From positions 36,175,375 through 36,239,374 of the forward strand of contig NC_080181.1 of NCBI RefSeq assembly GCF_950295315.1: a stretch of DNA of 64,000 nt. Reading direction: 5' to 3'. The notes beneath the pieces are model-generated. The model was not told the DNA's origin. It worked only from the letters and a program-made list of their open reading frames with translations, and searched no databases. Shown here one piece after another: positions 11,340 through 25,085 of this stretch. The DNA is from Erinaceus europaeus (taxonomy: Eukaryota; Chordata; Mammalia; Eulipotyphla; Erinaceidae). Positions within the stretch are counted from its first letter, which is position 1, and each line of letters starts with the position of its first letter. The position numbers and the translations under genes are program-made.

Positions 11340-14300
11340 GATTCGCACACAGGTGCTAGTGGTTTGTCTTGATTGCGCCCAGGTGTGTCTTCTTTGTAGA
11401 TTCGCACACAAGTGCAATTGGTTTCTCTTGATTACGCCTTGGTTGTTTTTTTTTTTGAAGATTTGTACACAGGTGCAAGTGGTTTGTCTTGATTGCGCCT
11501 AGGATTTTTTTTTTTTAGATTCTCACACAGGTGCAAGTGGTTTGTCTTTATTGCGCCTAGGTTTTTTTTTTTTTTTTAGATTCGCACCCAGGTGCTAGTG
11601 GTTTGTCTTGATTGCGCCCAGGTGTGTCTTCTTTGTAGATTCGCACACAAGTGCAATTGGTTTCTCTTGATTACGCCTTGGGTTTTTTTTGTTGTTGTTG
11701 TAGATTCGCACACAGGTGCAAGTGGTTTGTCTTGATTGTGCCTAGTTTTTTTTTTTTTTTGGAGATTCGCACACAGCTGCAAGTGGTTTGTCATGATTGT
11801 GCCTACTTTTTTTTTGAACCTTCGCACACAGTGGCAAGTGGTATGTCTTGATTGCGCCTAGGTTTTTGTTTTTTGTAGATTCACACACAGGTGCAATTGG
11901 TTGATCTTGATTCGGCCCAGGTGTGTGTTGTTTTTAGATTTGCACACAGTTGCAAGTGGTTTCACTTGAATGTGCCCAGATGTGTGTTGTTTTCAGATTC
12001 CCACACAGGTGCAAGTGGTTTGTGATGATTGCCCCCAGGTGTGTGTTGGTTATAGTTTCGCACACAGGTGCAAGTGGTTTGATTTGATTGTGTCTAGGAT
12101 TTTATTTTTTGTAGATTCGCACACAGGTGCAAGTGGTTTCTTTTGATTGCGCCTATTTTTTTTTGGAGATTTGCACACAGGTGCAAGTGGTTTCTTTTGA
12201 TTGCGCCTATTTTTTTTTTTTTGGAGATTCGCACAAAGGTGCTATTGGTTTGTCTTGATTGCGCCTAGGAATTTTTTTTTTTAGACTCTCACACAGGTGC
12301 AAGTGGTTTGTCTTGATTGCGCCTAGGTTTTTTTTTTTTTTTAGATTCGTACACAGGTGCTAGTGGTTTGTCTTGATTGCGCCCAGGTGTGTCTTCTTTG
12401 TAGATTCGCACACAGGTGCAATTGGTTTCTCTTGATCACACCTTGGGTTTTTTTTTTGCAGATTTGTACACAGGTGCAAGTGGTTTGTCTTGATTGCGCC
12501 TAGGATTTTATTTTTTACATTCTCACACAGGTGCAAGTGGTTTGTCTTGATTGCGCCTAGGTTTTTTTTTCTTAGATTCGCACACAGGTGCTAGTGGTTT
12601 GTCTTGATTGCGCCCAGGTGTGTGTTCTTTGTAGATTCGCACACAGGTGCAATTGGTTTCTCTTGATTACGCCTTGGTTGTTTTTCTTGAAGATTTGTAC
12701 ACAGGTGCAAGTGGTTTGTCTTGATTGCGCCTAGGATTTTTTTTTTTAGATTCTCACACAGGTGCAAGTGGTTTGTCTTTATTGCGCCTTGGTTTTTTTT
12801 TTGTTGTTGTTGTAGATTCGCACACAGGTGCTAGTGGTTTGTCTTGATTGTGCCTATTTTTTTGAAGCTTCGAACACAGGTGCAAGTGGTTTGTCTTGAT
12901 TGCGCCAAGGTTTTTGTTTTTTGTAGATTCACACACAGGTGCAATTGGTTGAATTTGATTCTGCCCAGGTGTGTGTTGTTTTCAGATTCCCACACAGGTG
13001 CAAGTGGTTTCACTTGAATGTGCCCAGGTGTGTGTTGTTTTAAGATTCCCACACAGGTGCAAGTGGTTTGTCATGATTGCCCCCAGGTGTGTGTTGGTTA
13101 TAGTTTCGCACACAGGTGCAAGTGGTTTGATTTGATTGCGTCTAGGATTTTATTTATTGTAGATTCGCACACAGGTGCAAGTGGTTTCTTTTGATTGCGC
13201 CTATTTTTTTTTTTAGATTCTCACACAGGTGCAAGTGGTTTCTTTTGATTGCGCCTATTTTTTTTTTTTGGAGATTCGCACAAAGGTGCTAGTGGTTTGT
13301 CTTGATTGCGCTTAGGAATTTTTTTTTTTTTAGATTCTCACACAGGTGCAAGTGGTTTGTCTTGATTGCGCCTAGGTTTTTTTTTTTTTAGATTCGCACA
13401 AAGGTGCTAGTGGTTTGTCTTGATTGCGCCCAGGTGTGTGTTCTTTGTAGATTCGCACACAGGTGCAATTGGTTTCTCTTGATTACGCCTTGGTTGTTTT
13501 TTTAGAAGATTTGTACACAGGTGCAAGTGGTTTGTCTTGATTGCGCCTAGGATTTTTTTTTTTTAGATTCTCACACAGGTGCAAGTGGTTTGTCTTGATT
13601 GCGCCTAGGATTTTTTTTTTTTTAGATTCTCACACAGGTGCAAGTGGTTTGTCTTGATTGCGCCTAGGTTTTTTTTTTTTTAGATTCGCACACAGGTGCT
13701 AGTGGTTTGTCTTGATTGCGCCCAGGTGTGTCTTCTTTGTAGATTCGCACACAAGTGCAATTGGTCTCTTGATTACGCCTTGGTTTTTTTTTTTGTTTTT
13801 GTTTTTGTAGATTCGCACACAGGTGCAAGAGGTTAGTCTTGATTGTGCCTATTTTTTTGAAGCTTCGAACACAGGTGCAAGTTGTTTGTCTTGATTGCGC
13901 CAAGTTTTTTGTAGATTCACACACAGGTGCAATTGGTTGAATTTAATTCCGCCCAGGTGTGTGTTGTTTTTAGATTTGCACACAGTTGCAAGTGGTTTCA
14001 CTTGAATGTGCCCAGGTGTGTGTTGTTTTAAGATTCCCACACAGGTGCAAGTGGTTTGTCATGATTGCCCCCAGGTGTGTGTTGGTTATAGTTTCGCACA
14101 CAGGTGCAAGTGGTTTGATTTGATTGTGTCTAGGATTTTATTTATTGTAGATTCGCACACAGGTGCAAGTGGTTTCTTTTGATTGCGCCTATTTTTTTTT
14201 GGAGATTCGCACACAGGTGCAAGTGGTTTCTTTTGATTGCGCCTATTGTTTTTTTTGGAGATTCGCACAAAGGTTCTATTGGTTTGTCTTGATTGCGCCT

Positions 14301-17300
14301 AGGAATTTTTTTTTTTAGATTCTCACACAGGTGCAAGTGGTTTGTCTTGATTGCGCCTAGGTTTTTTTTTTTTTTTAGATTCGTACACAGGTGCTAGTGG
14401 TTTGTCTTGATTGCGCCCAGGTGTGTCTTCTTTGTAGATTCGCACACAGGTGCAATTGGTTTCTCTTGATCACACCTTGGGTTTTTTTTTTTGCAGATTT
14501 GTACACAGGTGCAAGTGGTTTGTCTTGATTGCGCCTAGAATTTTATTTTTTACATTCTCACACAGGTGCAAGTGGTTTGTCTTGATTGCGCCTAGGTTTT
14601 TTTTTTTTAGATTCGCACACAGGTGCTAGTGGTTTGTCTTGATTGCGCCCAGGTGTGTGTTCTTTGTAGATTCGCACACAGGTGCAATTGGTTTCTCTTG
14701 ATTACGCCTTGGTTGTTTTTTTTTTTGAAGATTTGTACACAGGTGCAAGTGGTTTGTCTTGATTGCGCCTAGGATTTTTTTTTTTTTAGATTCTCACACA
14801 GGTGCAAGTGGTTTGTCTTTATTGCGCCTAGGTTTTTTTTTTTTTTTTTAGATTCGCACACAGGTGCTAGTGGTTTGTCTTGATTGTGCCCAGGTGTGTC
14901 TTCTTTGTAGATTCGCACACAAGTGCAATTGGTTTCTCTTGATTACGCCTTGGGTTTTTTTTTGTTGTTGTTGTAGATTCGCACACAGGTGCAAGTGGTT
15001 TGTCTTGATTGTGCCTAGTTTTTTTTTTTTTTTGGAGATTCACACACAGCTGCAAGTGGTTTGTCATGATTGTGCCTACTTTTTTTTTGAACCTTCGCAC
15101 ACAGTGGCAAGCGGTATGTCTTGATTGCGCCTAGGTTTTTGTTTTTTGTAGATTCACACACAGGTGCAATTGGTTGATCTTGATTCGGCCCAGGTGTGTG
15201 TTGTTTTTAGATTTGCACACAGTTGCAAGTGGTTTCACTTGAATGTGCCCAGATGTGTGTTGTTTTCAGATTCCCACACAGGTGCAAGTGGTTTGTCATG
15301 ATTGCCCCCAGGTGTGTGTTGTTTATAGTTTCGCACACAGGTTCAAGTAGTTTGATTTGATTGCTCCTAGGATTTTATTTTTTGTAGATTCGCACATAGG
15401 TGCAATTGGTTTGTTTTAATTGCGCCTAGGTTTTTTTTTGTAGATTCACACACAGGTGCTAGGGTTTGTCTTGATTGTGCCTAGGATTTTTTTTTTTTTG
15501 TAGATTCGCACACAGGTGCAAGTGGTTTGTCTGGATTGCGCCTAGGTTTTTTTTTTTTTTTTTAGATTCGGACACAGGTGCAAGTGGTTTGTCTTGATTG
15601 CACCTTGGATTTTTTTTTTTGAAGATTTGTACACAGATGCAAGTGGTTTATCTTGATTGCGTCTAGGAATTTTTTTTTTTTTTAGATTCTCACACTGGTG
15701 CAATGGTTTGTCTTTATTGCGCCTACTTTTTTTTTTTTTAGATTCGCACACAGGTGCAAGTGGTTTGTCTTGATTGCGCCTAGGATTTTTTTTTTTTTGA
15801 TTCTCACACAGGTGCAAGTGGTTTGTCTTGATTGCGCCTAGGTTTTTTTTTTTTTTAGATTCGCACACAGGTGCTAGTGGTTTGTCTTGACTGCGCCCAG
15901 GTGTGTCTTCTTTGTAGATTCGCACACAATTGCAATTGGTTTCTCTTGATTACGCCTTGGTTTTTTTTTGTTGTTGTAGATTCGCACACAGGTGCAAGAG
16001 GTTAGTCTTGACTGTGCCTATTTTTTTTGAAGCTTCGAACACAGGTGCAAGTTGTTTGTCTTGATTGCGCCAAGTTTTTTGTAGATTCACACACAGGTGC
16101 AAATGGTTGAATTTGATTCCGCCCAGGTGTGTGTTGTTTTTAGATTTGCACACAGTTGCAAGTGGTTTCACTTGAATGTGCCCAGATGTGTGTTGTTTTA
16201 AGATTCCCACACAGGTGCAAGTGGTTTGTGATGATTGCCCCCAGGTGTGTGTTGGTTATAGTTTCGCACACAGGTGCAAGTGGTTTGATTTGATTGCGTC
16301 TAGGATTTTATTTATTGTAGATTCGCACACAGGTGCAAGTGGTTTCTTTTGATTGCGCCTATTTTTTTTTTAGATTCTCACACAGGTGCAAGTGGTTTCT
16401 TTTGATTGCGCCTATTTTTTTTTGGAGATTCGCGCAAAGGTGCTAGTGGTTTGTCTTGATTGCGCCTAGGAATTTTTTTTTTTAGATTCTCACACAGGTG
16501 CAAGTGGTTTGTCTTGATTGCGCCTAGGTTTTTTTTTTTTTTTTGGATTCGTACACAGGTGCTAGTGGTTTGTCTTGATTGCGCCCAGGTGTGTCTTCTT
16601 TGTAGATTCGCACACAAGTGCAATTGGTCTCTTGATTACGCCTTGGTTTTTTTTTTTTTGTTTTTGTAGATTCGCACACAGGTGCAAGAGGTTAGTCTTG
16701 ATTGTGCCTATTTTTTTGAAGCTTCGAACACAGGTGCAAGTTGTTTGTCTTGATTGCGCCACGTTTTTTGTAGATTCACACACAGGTGCAATTGGTTGAA
16801 TTTGATTCCGCCCAGGTGTGTGTTGTTTTTAGATTTGCACACAGTTGCAAGTGGTTTCACTTGAATGTGCCCAGGTGTGTGTTGTTTTAAGATTCCCACA
16901 CAGGTGCAAGTGGTTTGTGATGATTGCCCCCAGGTGTGTGTTGGTTATAGTTTCGCACACAGGTGCAAGTGGTTTGATTTGATTGTGTCTAGGATTTTAT
17001 TTATTGTAGATTCGCACACAGGTGCAAGTGGTTTCTTTTGATTGCGCCTATTTTTTTTTGGAGATTCGCACACAGGTGCAAGTGGTTTCTTTTGATTGCG
17101 CCTATTTTTTTTTTTTGGAGATTCGCACAAAGGTGCTATTGGTTTGTCTTGATTGCGCCTAGGAATTTTTTTTTTTAGATTCTCACACAGGTGCAAGTGG
17201 TTTGTCTTGATTGCGCCTAGGTTTTTTTTTTTTGTAGATTCGTACACAGGTGCTAGTGGTTTGTCTTGATTGCGCCCAGGTGTGTCTTCTTTGTAGATTC

Positions 17301-18222
17301 GCACACAGGTGCAATTGGTTTCTCTTGATCACACCTTGGGTTTTTTTTTTGCAGATTTGTACACAGGTGCAAGTGGTTTGTCTTGATTGCGCCTAGGATT
17401 TTATTTTTTACATTCTCACACAGGTGCAAGTGGTTTGTCTTGATTGAGCCTAGGTTTTTTTTTTTTAGATTCGCACACAGGTGCTAGTGGTTTGTCTTGA
17501 TTGCGCCCAGGTGTGTGTTCTTTGTAGATTCGCACACAGGTGCAATTGGTTTCTCTTGATTACGCCTTGGTTGTTTTTCTTGAAGATTTGTACACAGGTG
17601 CAAGTGGTTTGTCTTGATTGCGCCTAGGATTTTTTTTTTTTAGATTCTCACACAGGTGCAAGTGGTTTGTCTTTATTGCGCCTTGGTTTTTTTTTGTTGT
17701 TGTTGTAGATTCGCACACAGGTGCTAGTGGTTTGTCTTGATTGTGCCTATTTTTTTTGAAGCTTCGAACACAGGTGCAAGTGGTTTGTCTTGATTGCGCC
17801 AAGGTTTTTGTTTTTTGTAGATTCACACACAGGTGCAATTGGTTGAATATGATTCTGCCCAGGTGTGTGTTGTTTTCAGATTCCCACACAGGTGCAAGTG
17901 GTTTGTCATGATTGCCCCCAGGTGTGTGTTGGTTATAGTTTCGCACACAGGTGCAAGTGGTTTGATTTGATTGCGTCTAGGATTTTATTTATTGTAGATT
18001 CGCACACAGGTGCAAGTGGTTTCTTTTGATTGCGCCTATTTTTTTTTTTAGATTCTCACACAGGTGCAAGTGGTTTCTTTTGATTGCGCCTATTTTTTTT
18101 TTGGAGATTCGCACAAAGGTGCTAGTGGTTTGTCTTGATTGCGCCTAGGAATTTTTTTTTTTTAGATTCTCACACAGGTGCAAGTGGTTTGTCTTGATTG
18201 CGCCTAGGTTTTTTTTTTTTTA
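11340..18222 (+). repeat. 6.88-kb higher-order repeat, copy A
   Basis: All landmarks recur 6,880-6,883 bp downstream in copy B in the same order: the CAGTGGCAAG landmark monomers (11,828 and 15,101), seven D-E-F-G cassettes, the CACACAATTGC variant at 15,925, and the E-less cassette at 17,819. Two sub-units of about 3.27 and 3.61 kb are visible from the spacing of the landmark monomer. This indicates that the unit arose by doubling of a smaller one followed by amplification of the pair. Confidence 0.92.
17819..17995 (+). repeat. D-F-G cassette lacking monomer E
   Basis: D (with the private GAATATGATTCTGCC) is followed directly by F, with the 59-bp E monomer cleanly absent. The same three-monomer form occurs at 24,644, at the matching place of the next 6.88-kb copy, so the loss predates that duplication. 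Related cassettes at 9,604, 12,925, 19,807, 34,843, 41,292 and 43,330 carry an E whose head is F-like (AGATTCCCACACAGG), giving two adjacent identical heads that could recombine to delete exactly one monomer. Confidence 0.88.
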
Positions 18223-21200
18223 GATTCGCACAAACGTGCTAGTGGTTTGTCTTGATTGCGCCCAGGTGTGTCTTCTTTGTAGATTCGCACACAAGTGCAA
18301 TTGGTTTCTCTTGATTACGCCTTGGTTGTTTTTTTTTTTGAAGATTTGTACACAGGTGCAAGTGGTTTGTCTTGATTGCGCCTAGGATTTTTTTTTTTTA
18401 GATTCTCACACAGGTGCAAGTGGTTTGTCTTTATTGCGCCTAGGTTTTTTTTTTTTTTTTAGATTCGCACCCAGGTGCTAGTGGTTTGTCTTGATTGCGC
18501 CCAGGTGTGTCTTCTTTGTAGATTCGCACACAAGTGCAATTGGTTTCTCTTGATTACGCCTTGGGTTTTTTTTGTTGTTGTTGTAGATTCGCACACAGGT
18601 GCAAGTGGTTTGTCTTGATTGTGCCTAGTTTTTTTTTTTTTTTGGAGATTCACACACAGCTGCAAGTGGTTTGTCATGATTGTGCCTACTTTTTTTTTGA
18701 ACCTTCGCACACAGTGGCAAGCGGTATGTCTTGATTGCGCCTAGGTTTTTGTTTTTTGTAGATTCACACACAGGTGCAATTGGTTGATCTTGATTCGGCC
18801 CAGGTGTGTGTTGTTTTTAGATTTGCACACAGTTGCAAGTGGTTTCACTTGAATGTGCCCAGATGTGTGTTGTTTTCAGATTCCCACACAGGTGCAAGTG
18901 GTTTGTGATGATTGCCCCCAGGTGTGTGTTGGTTATAGTTTCGCACACAGGTGCAAGTGGTTTGATTTGATTGTGTCTAGGATTTTATTTTTTGTAGATT
19001 CGCACACAGGTGCAAGTGGTTTCTTTTGATTGCGCCTATTTTTTTTTGGAGATTTGCACACAGGTGCAAGTGGTTTCTTTTGATTGCGCCTATTTTTTTT
19101 TTTTTGGAGATTCGCACAAAGGTGCTATTGGTTTGTCTTGATTGCGCCTAGGAATTTTTTTTTTTAGATTCTCACACAGGTGCAAGTGGTTTGTCTTGAT
19201 TGCGCCTAGGTTTTTTTTTTTTTTTAGATTCGTACACAGGTGCTAGTGGTTTGTCTTGATTGCGCCCAGGTGTGTCTTCTTTGTAGATTCGCACACAGGT
19301 GCAATTGGTTTCTCTTGATCACACCTTGGGTTTTTTTTTTGCAGATTTGTACACAGGTGCAAGTGGTTTGTCTTGATTGCGCCTAGGATTTTATTTTTTA
19401 CATTCTCACACAGGTGCAAGTGGTTTGTCTTGATTGCGCCTAGGTTTTTTTTTCTTAGATTCGCACACAGGTGCTAGTGGTTTGTCTTGATTGCGCCCAG
19501 GTGTGTGTTCTTTGTAGATTCGCACACAGGTGCAATTGGTTTCTCTTGATTACGCCTTGGTTGTTTTTCTTGAAGATTTGTACACAGGTGCAAGTGGTTT
19601 GTCTTGATTGCGCCTAGGATTTTTTTTTTTAGATTCTCACACAGGTGCAAGTGGTTTGTCTTTATTGCGCCTTGGTTTTTTTTTGTTGTTGTTGTAGATT
19701 CGCACACAGGTGCTAGTGGTTTGTCTTGATTGTGCCTATTTTTTTGAAGCTTCGAACACAGGTGCAAGTGGTTTGTCTTGATTGCGCCAAGGTTTTTGTT
19801 TTTTGTAGATTCACACACAGGTGCAATTGGTTGAATTTGATTCTGCCCAGGTGTGTGTTGTTTTCAGATTCCCACACAGGTGCAAGTGGTTTCACTTGAA
19901 TGTGCCCAGGTGTGTGTTGTTTTAAGATTCCCACACAGGTGCAAGTGGTTTGTCATGATTGCCCCCAGGTGTGTGTTGGTTATAGTTTCGCACACAGGTG
20001 CAAGTGGTTTGATTTGATTGCGTCTAGGATTTTATTTATTGTAGATTCGCACACAGGTGCAAGTGGTTTCTTTTGATTGCGCCTATTTTTTTTTTTAGAT
20101 TCTCACACAGGTGCAAGTGGTTTCTTTTGATTGCGCCTATTTTTTTTTTTTGGAGATTCGCACAAAGGTGCTAGTGGTTTGTCTTGATTGCGCTTAGGAA
20201 TTTTTTTTTTTTTAGATTCTCACACAGGTGCAAGTGGTTTGTCTTGATTGCGCCTAGGTTTTTTTTTTTTTAGATTCGCACAAAGGTGCTAGTGGTTTGT
20301 CTTGATTGCGCCCAGGTGTGTGTTCTTTGTAGATTCGCACACAGGTGCAATTGGTTTCTCTTGATTACGCCTTGGTTGTTTTTTTAGAAGATTTGTACAC
20401 AGGTGCAAGTGGTTTGTCTTGATTGCGCCTAGGATTTTTTTTTTTTAGATTCTCACACAGGTGCAAGTGGTTTGTCTTGATTGCGCCTAGGATTTTTTTT
20501 TCTTTAGATTCTCACACAGGTGCAAGTGGTTTGTCTTGATTGCGCCTAGGTTTTTTTTTTTTTAGATTCGCACACAGGTGCTAGTGGTTTGTCTTGATTG
20601 CGCCCAGGTGTGTCTTCTTTGTAGATTCGCACACAAGTGCAATTGGTCTCTTGATTACGCCTTGGTTTTTTTTTTGTTTTTGTTTTTGTAGATTCGCACA
20701 CAGGTGCAAGAGGTTAGTCTTGATTGTGCCTATTTTTTTGAAGCTTCGAACACAGGTGCAAGTTGTTTGTCTTGATTGCGCCAAGTTTTTTGTAGATTCA
20801 CACACAGGTGCAATTGGTTGAATTTAATTCCGCCCAGGTGTGTGTTGTTTTTAGATTTGCACACAGTTGCAAGTGGTTTCACTTGAATGTGCCCAGGTGT
20901 GTGTTGTTTTAAGATTCCCACACAGGTGCAAGTGGTTTGTCATGATTGCCCCCAGGTGTGTGTTGGTTATAGTTTCGCACACAGGTGCAAGTGGTTTGAT
21001 TTGATTGTGTCTAGGATTTTATTTATTGTAGATTCGCACACAGGTGCAAGTGGTTTCTTTTGATTGCGCCTATTTTTTTTTGGAGATTCGCACACAGGTG
21101 CAAGTGGTTTCTTTTGATTGCGCCTATTGTTTTTTTTGGAGATTCGCACAAAGGTTCTATTGGTTTGTCTTGATTGCGCCTAGGAATTTTTTTTTTTAGA

Positions 21201-24200
21201 TTCTCACACAGGTGCAAGTGGTTTGTCTTGATTGCGCCTAGGTTTTTTTTTTTTTTTAGATTCGTACACAGGTGCTAGTGGTTTGTCTTGATTGCGCCCA
21301 GGTGTGTCTTCTTTGTAGATTCGCACACAGGTGCAATTGGTTTCTCTTGATCACACCTTGGGTTTTTTTTTTTGCAGATTTGTACACAGGTGCAAGTGGT
21401 TTGTCTTGATTGCGCCTAGAATTTTATTTTTTACATTCTCACACAGGTGCAAGTGGTTTGTCTTGATTGCGCCTAGGTTTTTTTTTTTTAGATTCGCACA
21501 CAGGTGCTAGTGGTTTGTCTTGATTGCGCCCAGGTGTGTGTTCTTTGTAGATTCGCACACAGGTGCAATTGGTTTCTCTTGATTACGCCTTGGTTGTTTT
21601 TTTTTTTGAAGATTTGTACACAGGTGCAAGTGGTTTGTCTTGATTGCGCCTAGGATTTTTTTTTTTTTAGATTCTCACACAGGTGCAAGTGGTTTGTCTT
21701 TATTGCGCCTAGGTTTTTTTTTTTTTTTTTAGATTCGCACACAGGTGCTAGTGGTTTGTCTTGATTGTGCCCAGGTGTGTCTTCTTTGTAGATTCGCACA
21801 CAAGTGCAATTGGTTTCTCTTGATTACGCCTTGGGTTTTTTTTGTTGTTGTTGTAGATTCGCACACAGGTGCAAGTGGTTTGTCTTGATTGTGCCTAGTT
21901 TTTTTTTTTTTTTGGAGATTCACACACAGCTGCAAGTGGTTTGTCATGATTGTGCCTACTTTTTTTTTGAACCTTCGCACACAGTGGCAAGCGGTATGTC
22001 TTGATTGCGCCTAGGTTTTTGTTTTTTGTAGATTCACACACAGGTGCAATTGGTTGATCTTGATTCGGCCCAGGTGTGTGTTGTTTTTAGATTTGCACAC
22101 AGTTGCAAGTGGTTTCACTTGAATGTGCCCAGATGTGTGTTGTTTTCAGATTCCCACACAGGTGCAAGTGGTTTGTCATGATTGCCCCCAGGTGTGTGTT
22201 GTTTATAGTTTCGCACACAGGTTCAAGTAGTTTGATTTGATTGCTCCTAGGATTTTATTTTTTGTAGATTCGCACATAGGTGCAATTGGTTTGTTTTAAT
22301 TGCGCCTAGGTTTTTTTTTGTAGATTCACACACAGGTGCTAGGGTTTGTCTTGATTGTGCCTAGGATTTTTTTTTTTTTGTAGATTCGCACACAGGTGCA
22401 AGTGGTTTGTCTGGATTGCGCCTAGGTTTTTTTTTTTTTTTTTTTGGTTCGGACACAGGTGCAAGTGGTTTGTCTTGATTGCACCTTGGATTTTTTTTTT
22501 TGAAGATTTGTACACAGATGCAAGTGGTTTATCTTGATTGCGTCTAGGAATTTTTTTTTTTTTTAGATTCTCACACTGGTGCAATGGTTTGTCTTTATTG
22601 CGCCTACTTTTTTTTTTTTTAGATTCGCACACAGGTGCAAGTGGTTTGTCTTGATTGCGCCTAGGATTTTTTTTTTTTTTGATTCTCACACAGGTGCAAG
22701 TGGTTTGTCTTGATTGCGCCTAGGTTTTTTTTTTTTTTAGATTCGCACACAGGTGCTAGTGGTTTGTCTTGACTGCGCCCAGGTGTGTCTTCTTTGTAGA
22801 TTCGCACACAATTGCAATTGGTTTCTCTTGATTACGCCTTGGTTTTTTTTTGTTGTTGTAGATTCGCACACAGGTGCAAGAGGTTAGTCTTGACTGTGCC
22901 TATTTTTTTTGAAGCTTCGAACACAGGTGCAAGTTGTTTGTCTTGATTGCGCCAAGTTTTTTGTAGATTCACACACAGGTGCAAATGGTTGAATTTGATT
23001 CCGCCCAGGTGTGTGTTGTTTTTAGATTTGCACACAGTTGCAAGTGGTTTCACTTGAATGTGCCCAGATGTGTGTTGTTTTAAGATTCCCACACAGGTGC
23101 AAGTGGTTTGTGATGATTGCCCCCAGGTGTGTGTTGGTTATAGTTTCGCACACAGGTGCAAGTGGTTTGATTTGATTGCGTCTAGGATTTTATTTATTGT
23201 AGATTCGCACACAGGTGCAAGTGGTTTCTTTTGATTGCGCCTATTTTTTTTTTAGATTCTCACACAGGTGCAAGTGGTTTCTTTTGATTGCGCCTATTTT
23301 TTTTTGGAGATTCGCGCAAAGGTGCTAGTGGTTTGTCTTGATTGCGCCTAGGAATTTTTTTTTTTAGATTCTCACACAGGTGCAAGTGGTTTGTCTTGAT
23401 TGCGCCTAGGTTTTTTTTTTTTTTTTGGATTCGTACACAGGTGCTAGTGGTTTGTCTTGATTGCGCCCAGGTGTGTCTTCTTTGTAGATTCGCACACAAG
23501 TGCAATTGGTCTCTTGATTACGCCTTGGTTTTTTTTGTTTTTGTTTTTGTAGATTCGCACACAGGTGCAAGAGGTTAGTCTTGATTGTGCCTATTTTTTT
23601 GAAGCTTCGAACACAGGTGCAAGTTGTTTGTCTTGATTGCGCCACGTTTTTTGTAGATTCACACACAGGTGCAATTGGTTGAATTTGATTCCGCCCAGGT
23701 GTGTGTTGTTTTTAGATTTGCACACAGTTGCAAGTGGTTTCACTTGAATGTGCCCAGGTGTGTGTTGTTTTAAGATTCCCACACAGGTGCAAGTGGTTTG
23801 TGATGATTGCCCCCAGGTGTGTGTTGGTTATAGTTTCGCACACAGGTGCAAGTGGTTTGATTTGATTGTGTCTAGGATTTTATTTATTGTAGATTCGCAC
23901 ACAGGTGCAAGTGGTTTCTTTTGATTGCGCCTATTTTTTTTTGGAGATTCGCACACAGGTGCAAGTGGTTTCTTTTGATTGCGCCTATTTTTTTTTTTTG
24001 GAGATTCGCACAAAGGTGCTATTGGTTTGTCTTGATTGCGCCTAGGAATTTTTTTTTTTAGATTCTCACACAGGTGCAAGTGGTTTGTCTTGATTGCGCC
24101 TAGGTTTTTTTTTTTTTTAGATTCGTACACAGGTGCTAGTGGTTTGTCTTGATTGCGCCCAGGTGTGTCTTCTTTGTAGATTCGCACACAGGTGCAATTG

Positions 24201-25085
24201 GTTTCTCTTGATCACACCTTGGGTTTTTTTTTTGCAGATTTGTACACAGGTGCAAGTGGTTTGTCTTGATTGCGCCTAGGATTTTATTTTTTACATTCTC
24301 ACACAGGTGCAAGTGGTTTGTCTTGATTGAGCCTAGGTTTTTTTTTTTTAGATTCGCACACAGGTGCTAGTGGTTTGTCTTGATTGCGCCCAGGTGTGTG
24401 TTCTTTGTAGATTCGCACACAGGTGCAATTGGTTTCTCTTGATTACGCCTTGGTTGTTTTTCTTGAAGATTTGTACACAGGTGCAAGTGGTTTGTCTTTA
24501 TTGCGCCTTGGTTTTTTTTTGTTGTTGTTGTAGATTCGCACACAGGTGCTAGTGGTTTGTCTTGATTGTGCCTATTTTTTTTGAAGCTTCGAACACAGGT
24601 GCAAGTGGTTTGTCTTGATTGCGCCAAGGTTTTTGTTTTTTGTAGATTCACACACAGGTGCAATTGGTTGAATATGATTCTGCCCAGGTGTGTGTTGTTT
24701 TCAGATTCCCACACAGGTGCAAGTGGTTTGTCATGATTGCCCCCAGGTGTGTGTTGGTTATAGTTTCGCACACAGGTGCAAGTGGTTTGATTTGATTGCG
24801 TCTAGGATTTTATTTATTGTAGATTCGCACACAGGTGCAAGTGGTTTCTTTTGATTGCGCCTATTTTTTTTTTTAGATTCTCACACAGGTGCAAGTGGTT
24901 TCTTTTGATTGCGCCTATTTTTTTTTTGGAGATTCGCACAAAGGTGCTAGTGGTTTGTCTTGATTGCGCCTAGGAATTTTTTTTTTTTAGATTCTCACAC
25001 AGGTGCAAGTGGTTTGTCTTGATTGCGCCTAGGTTTTTTTTTTTTTAGATTCGCACAAACGTGCTAGTGGTTTGTCTTGATTGCG
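18223..25085 (+). repeat. 6.88-kb higher-order repeat, copy B
   Basis: Copy B is collinear with copy A, including the rare CACAAACGTGC variant that ends both copies (about 18,230 and 25,050). One whole A-type monomer present in copy A at about 17,620-17,680 is missing at about 24,478, so the offset drops from 6,883 to about 6,825 bp for the last 0.6 kb. Other differences seen are single bases and tract lengths, for example a TTCTTTAG tail at about 20,500. Confidence 0.92.
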
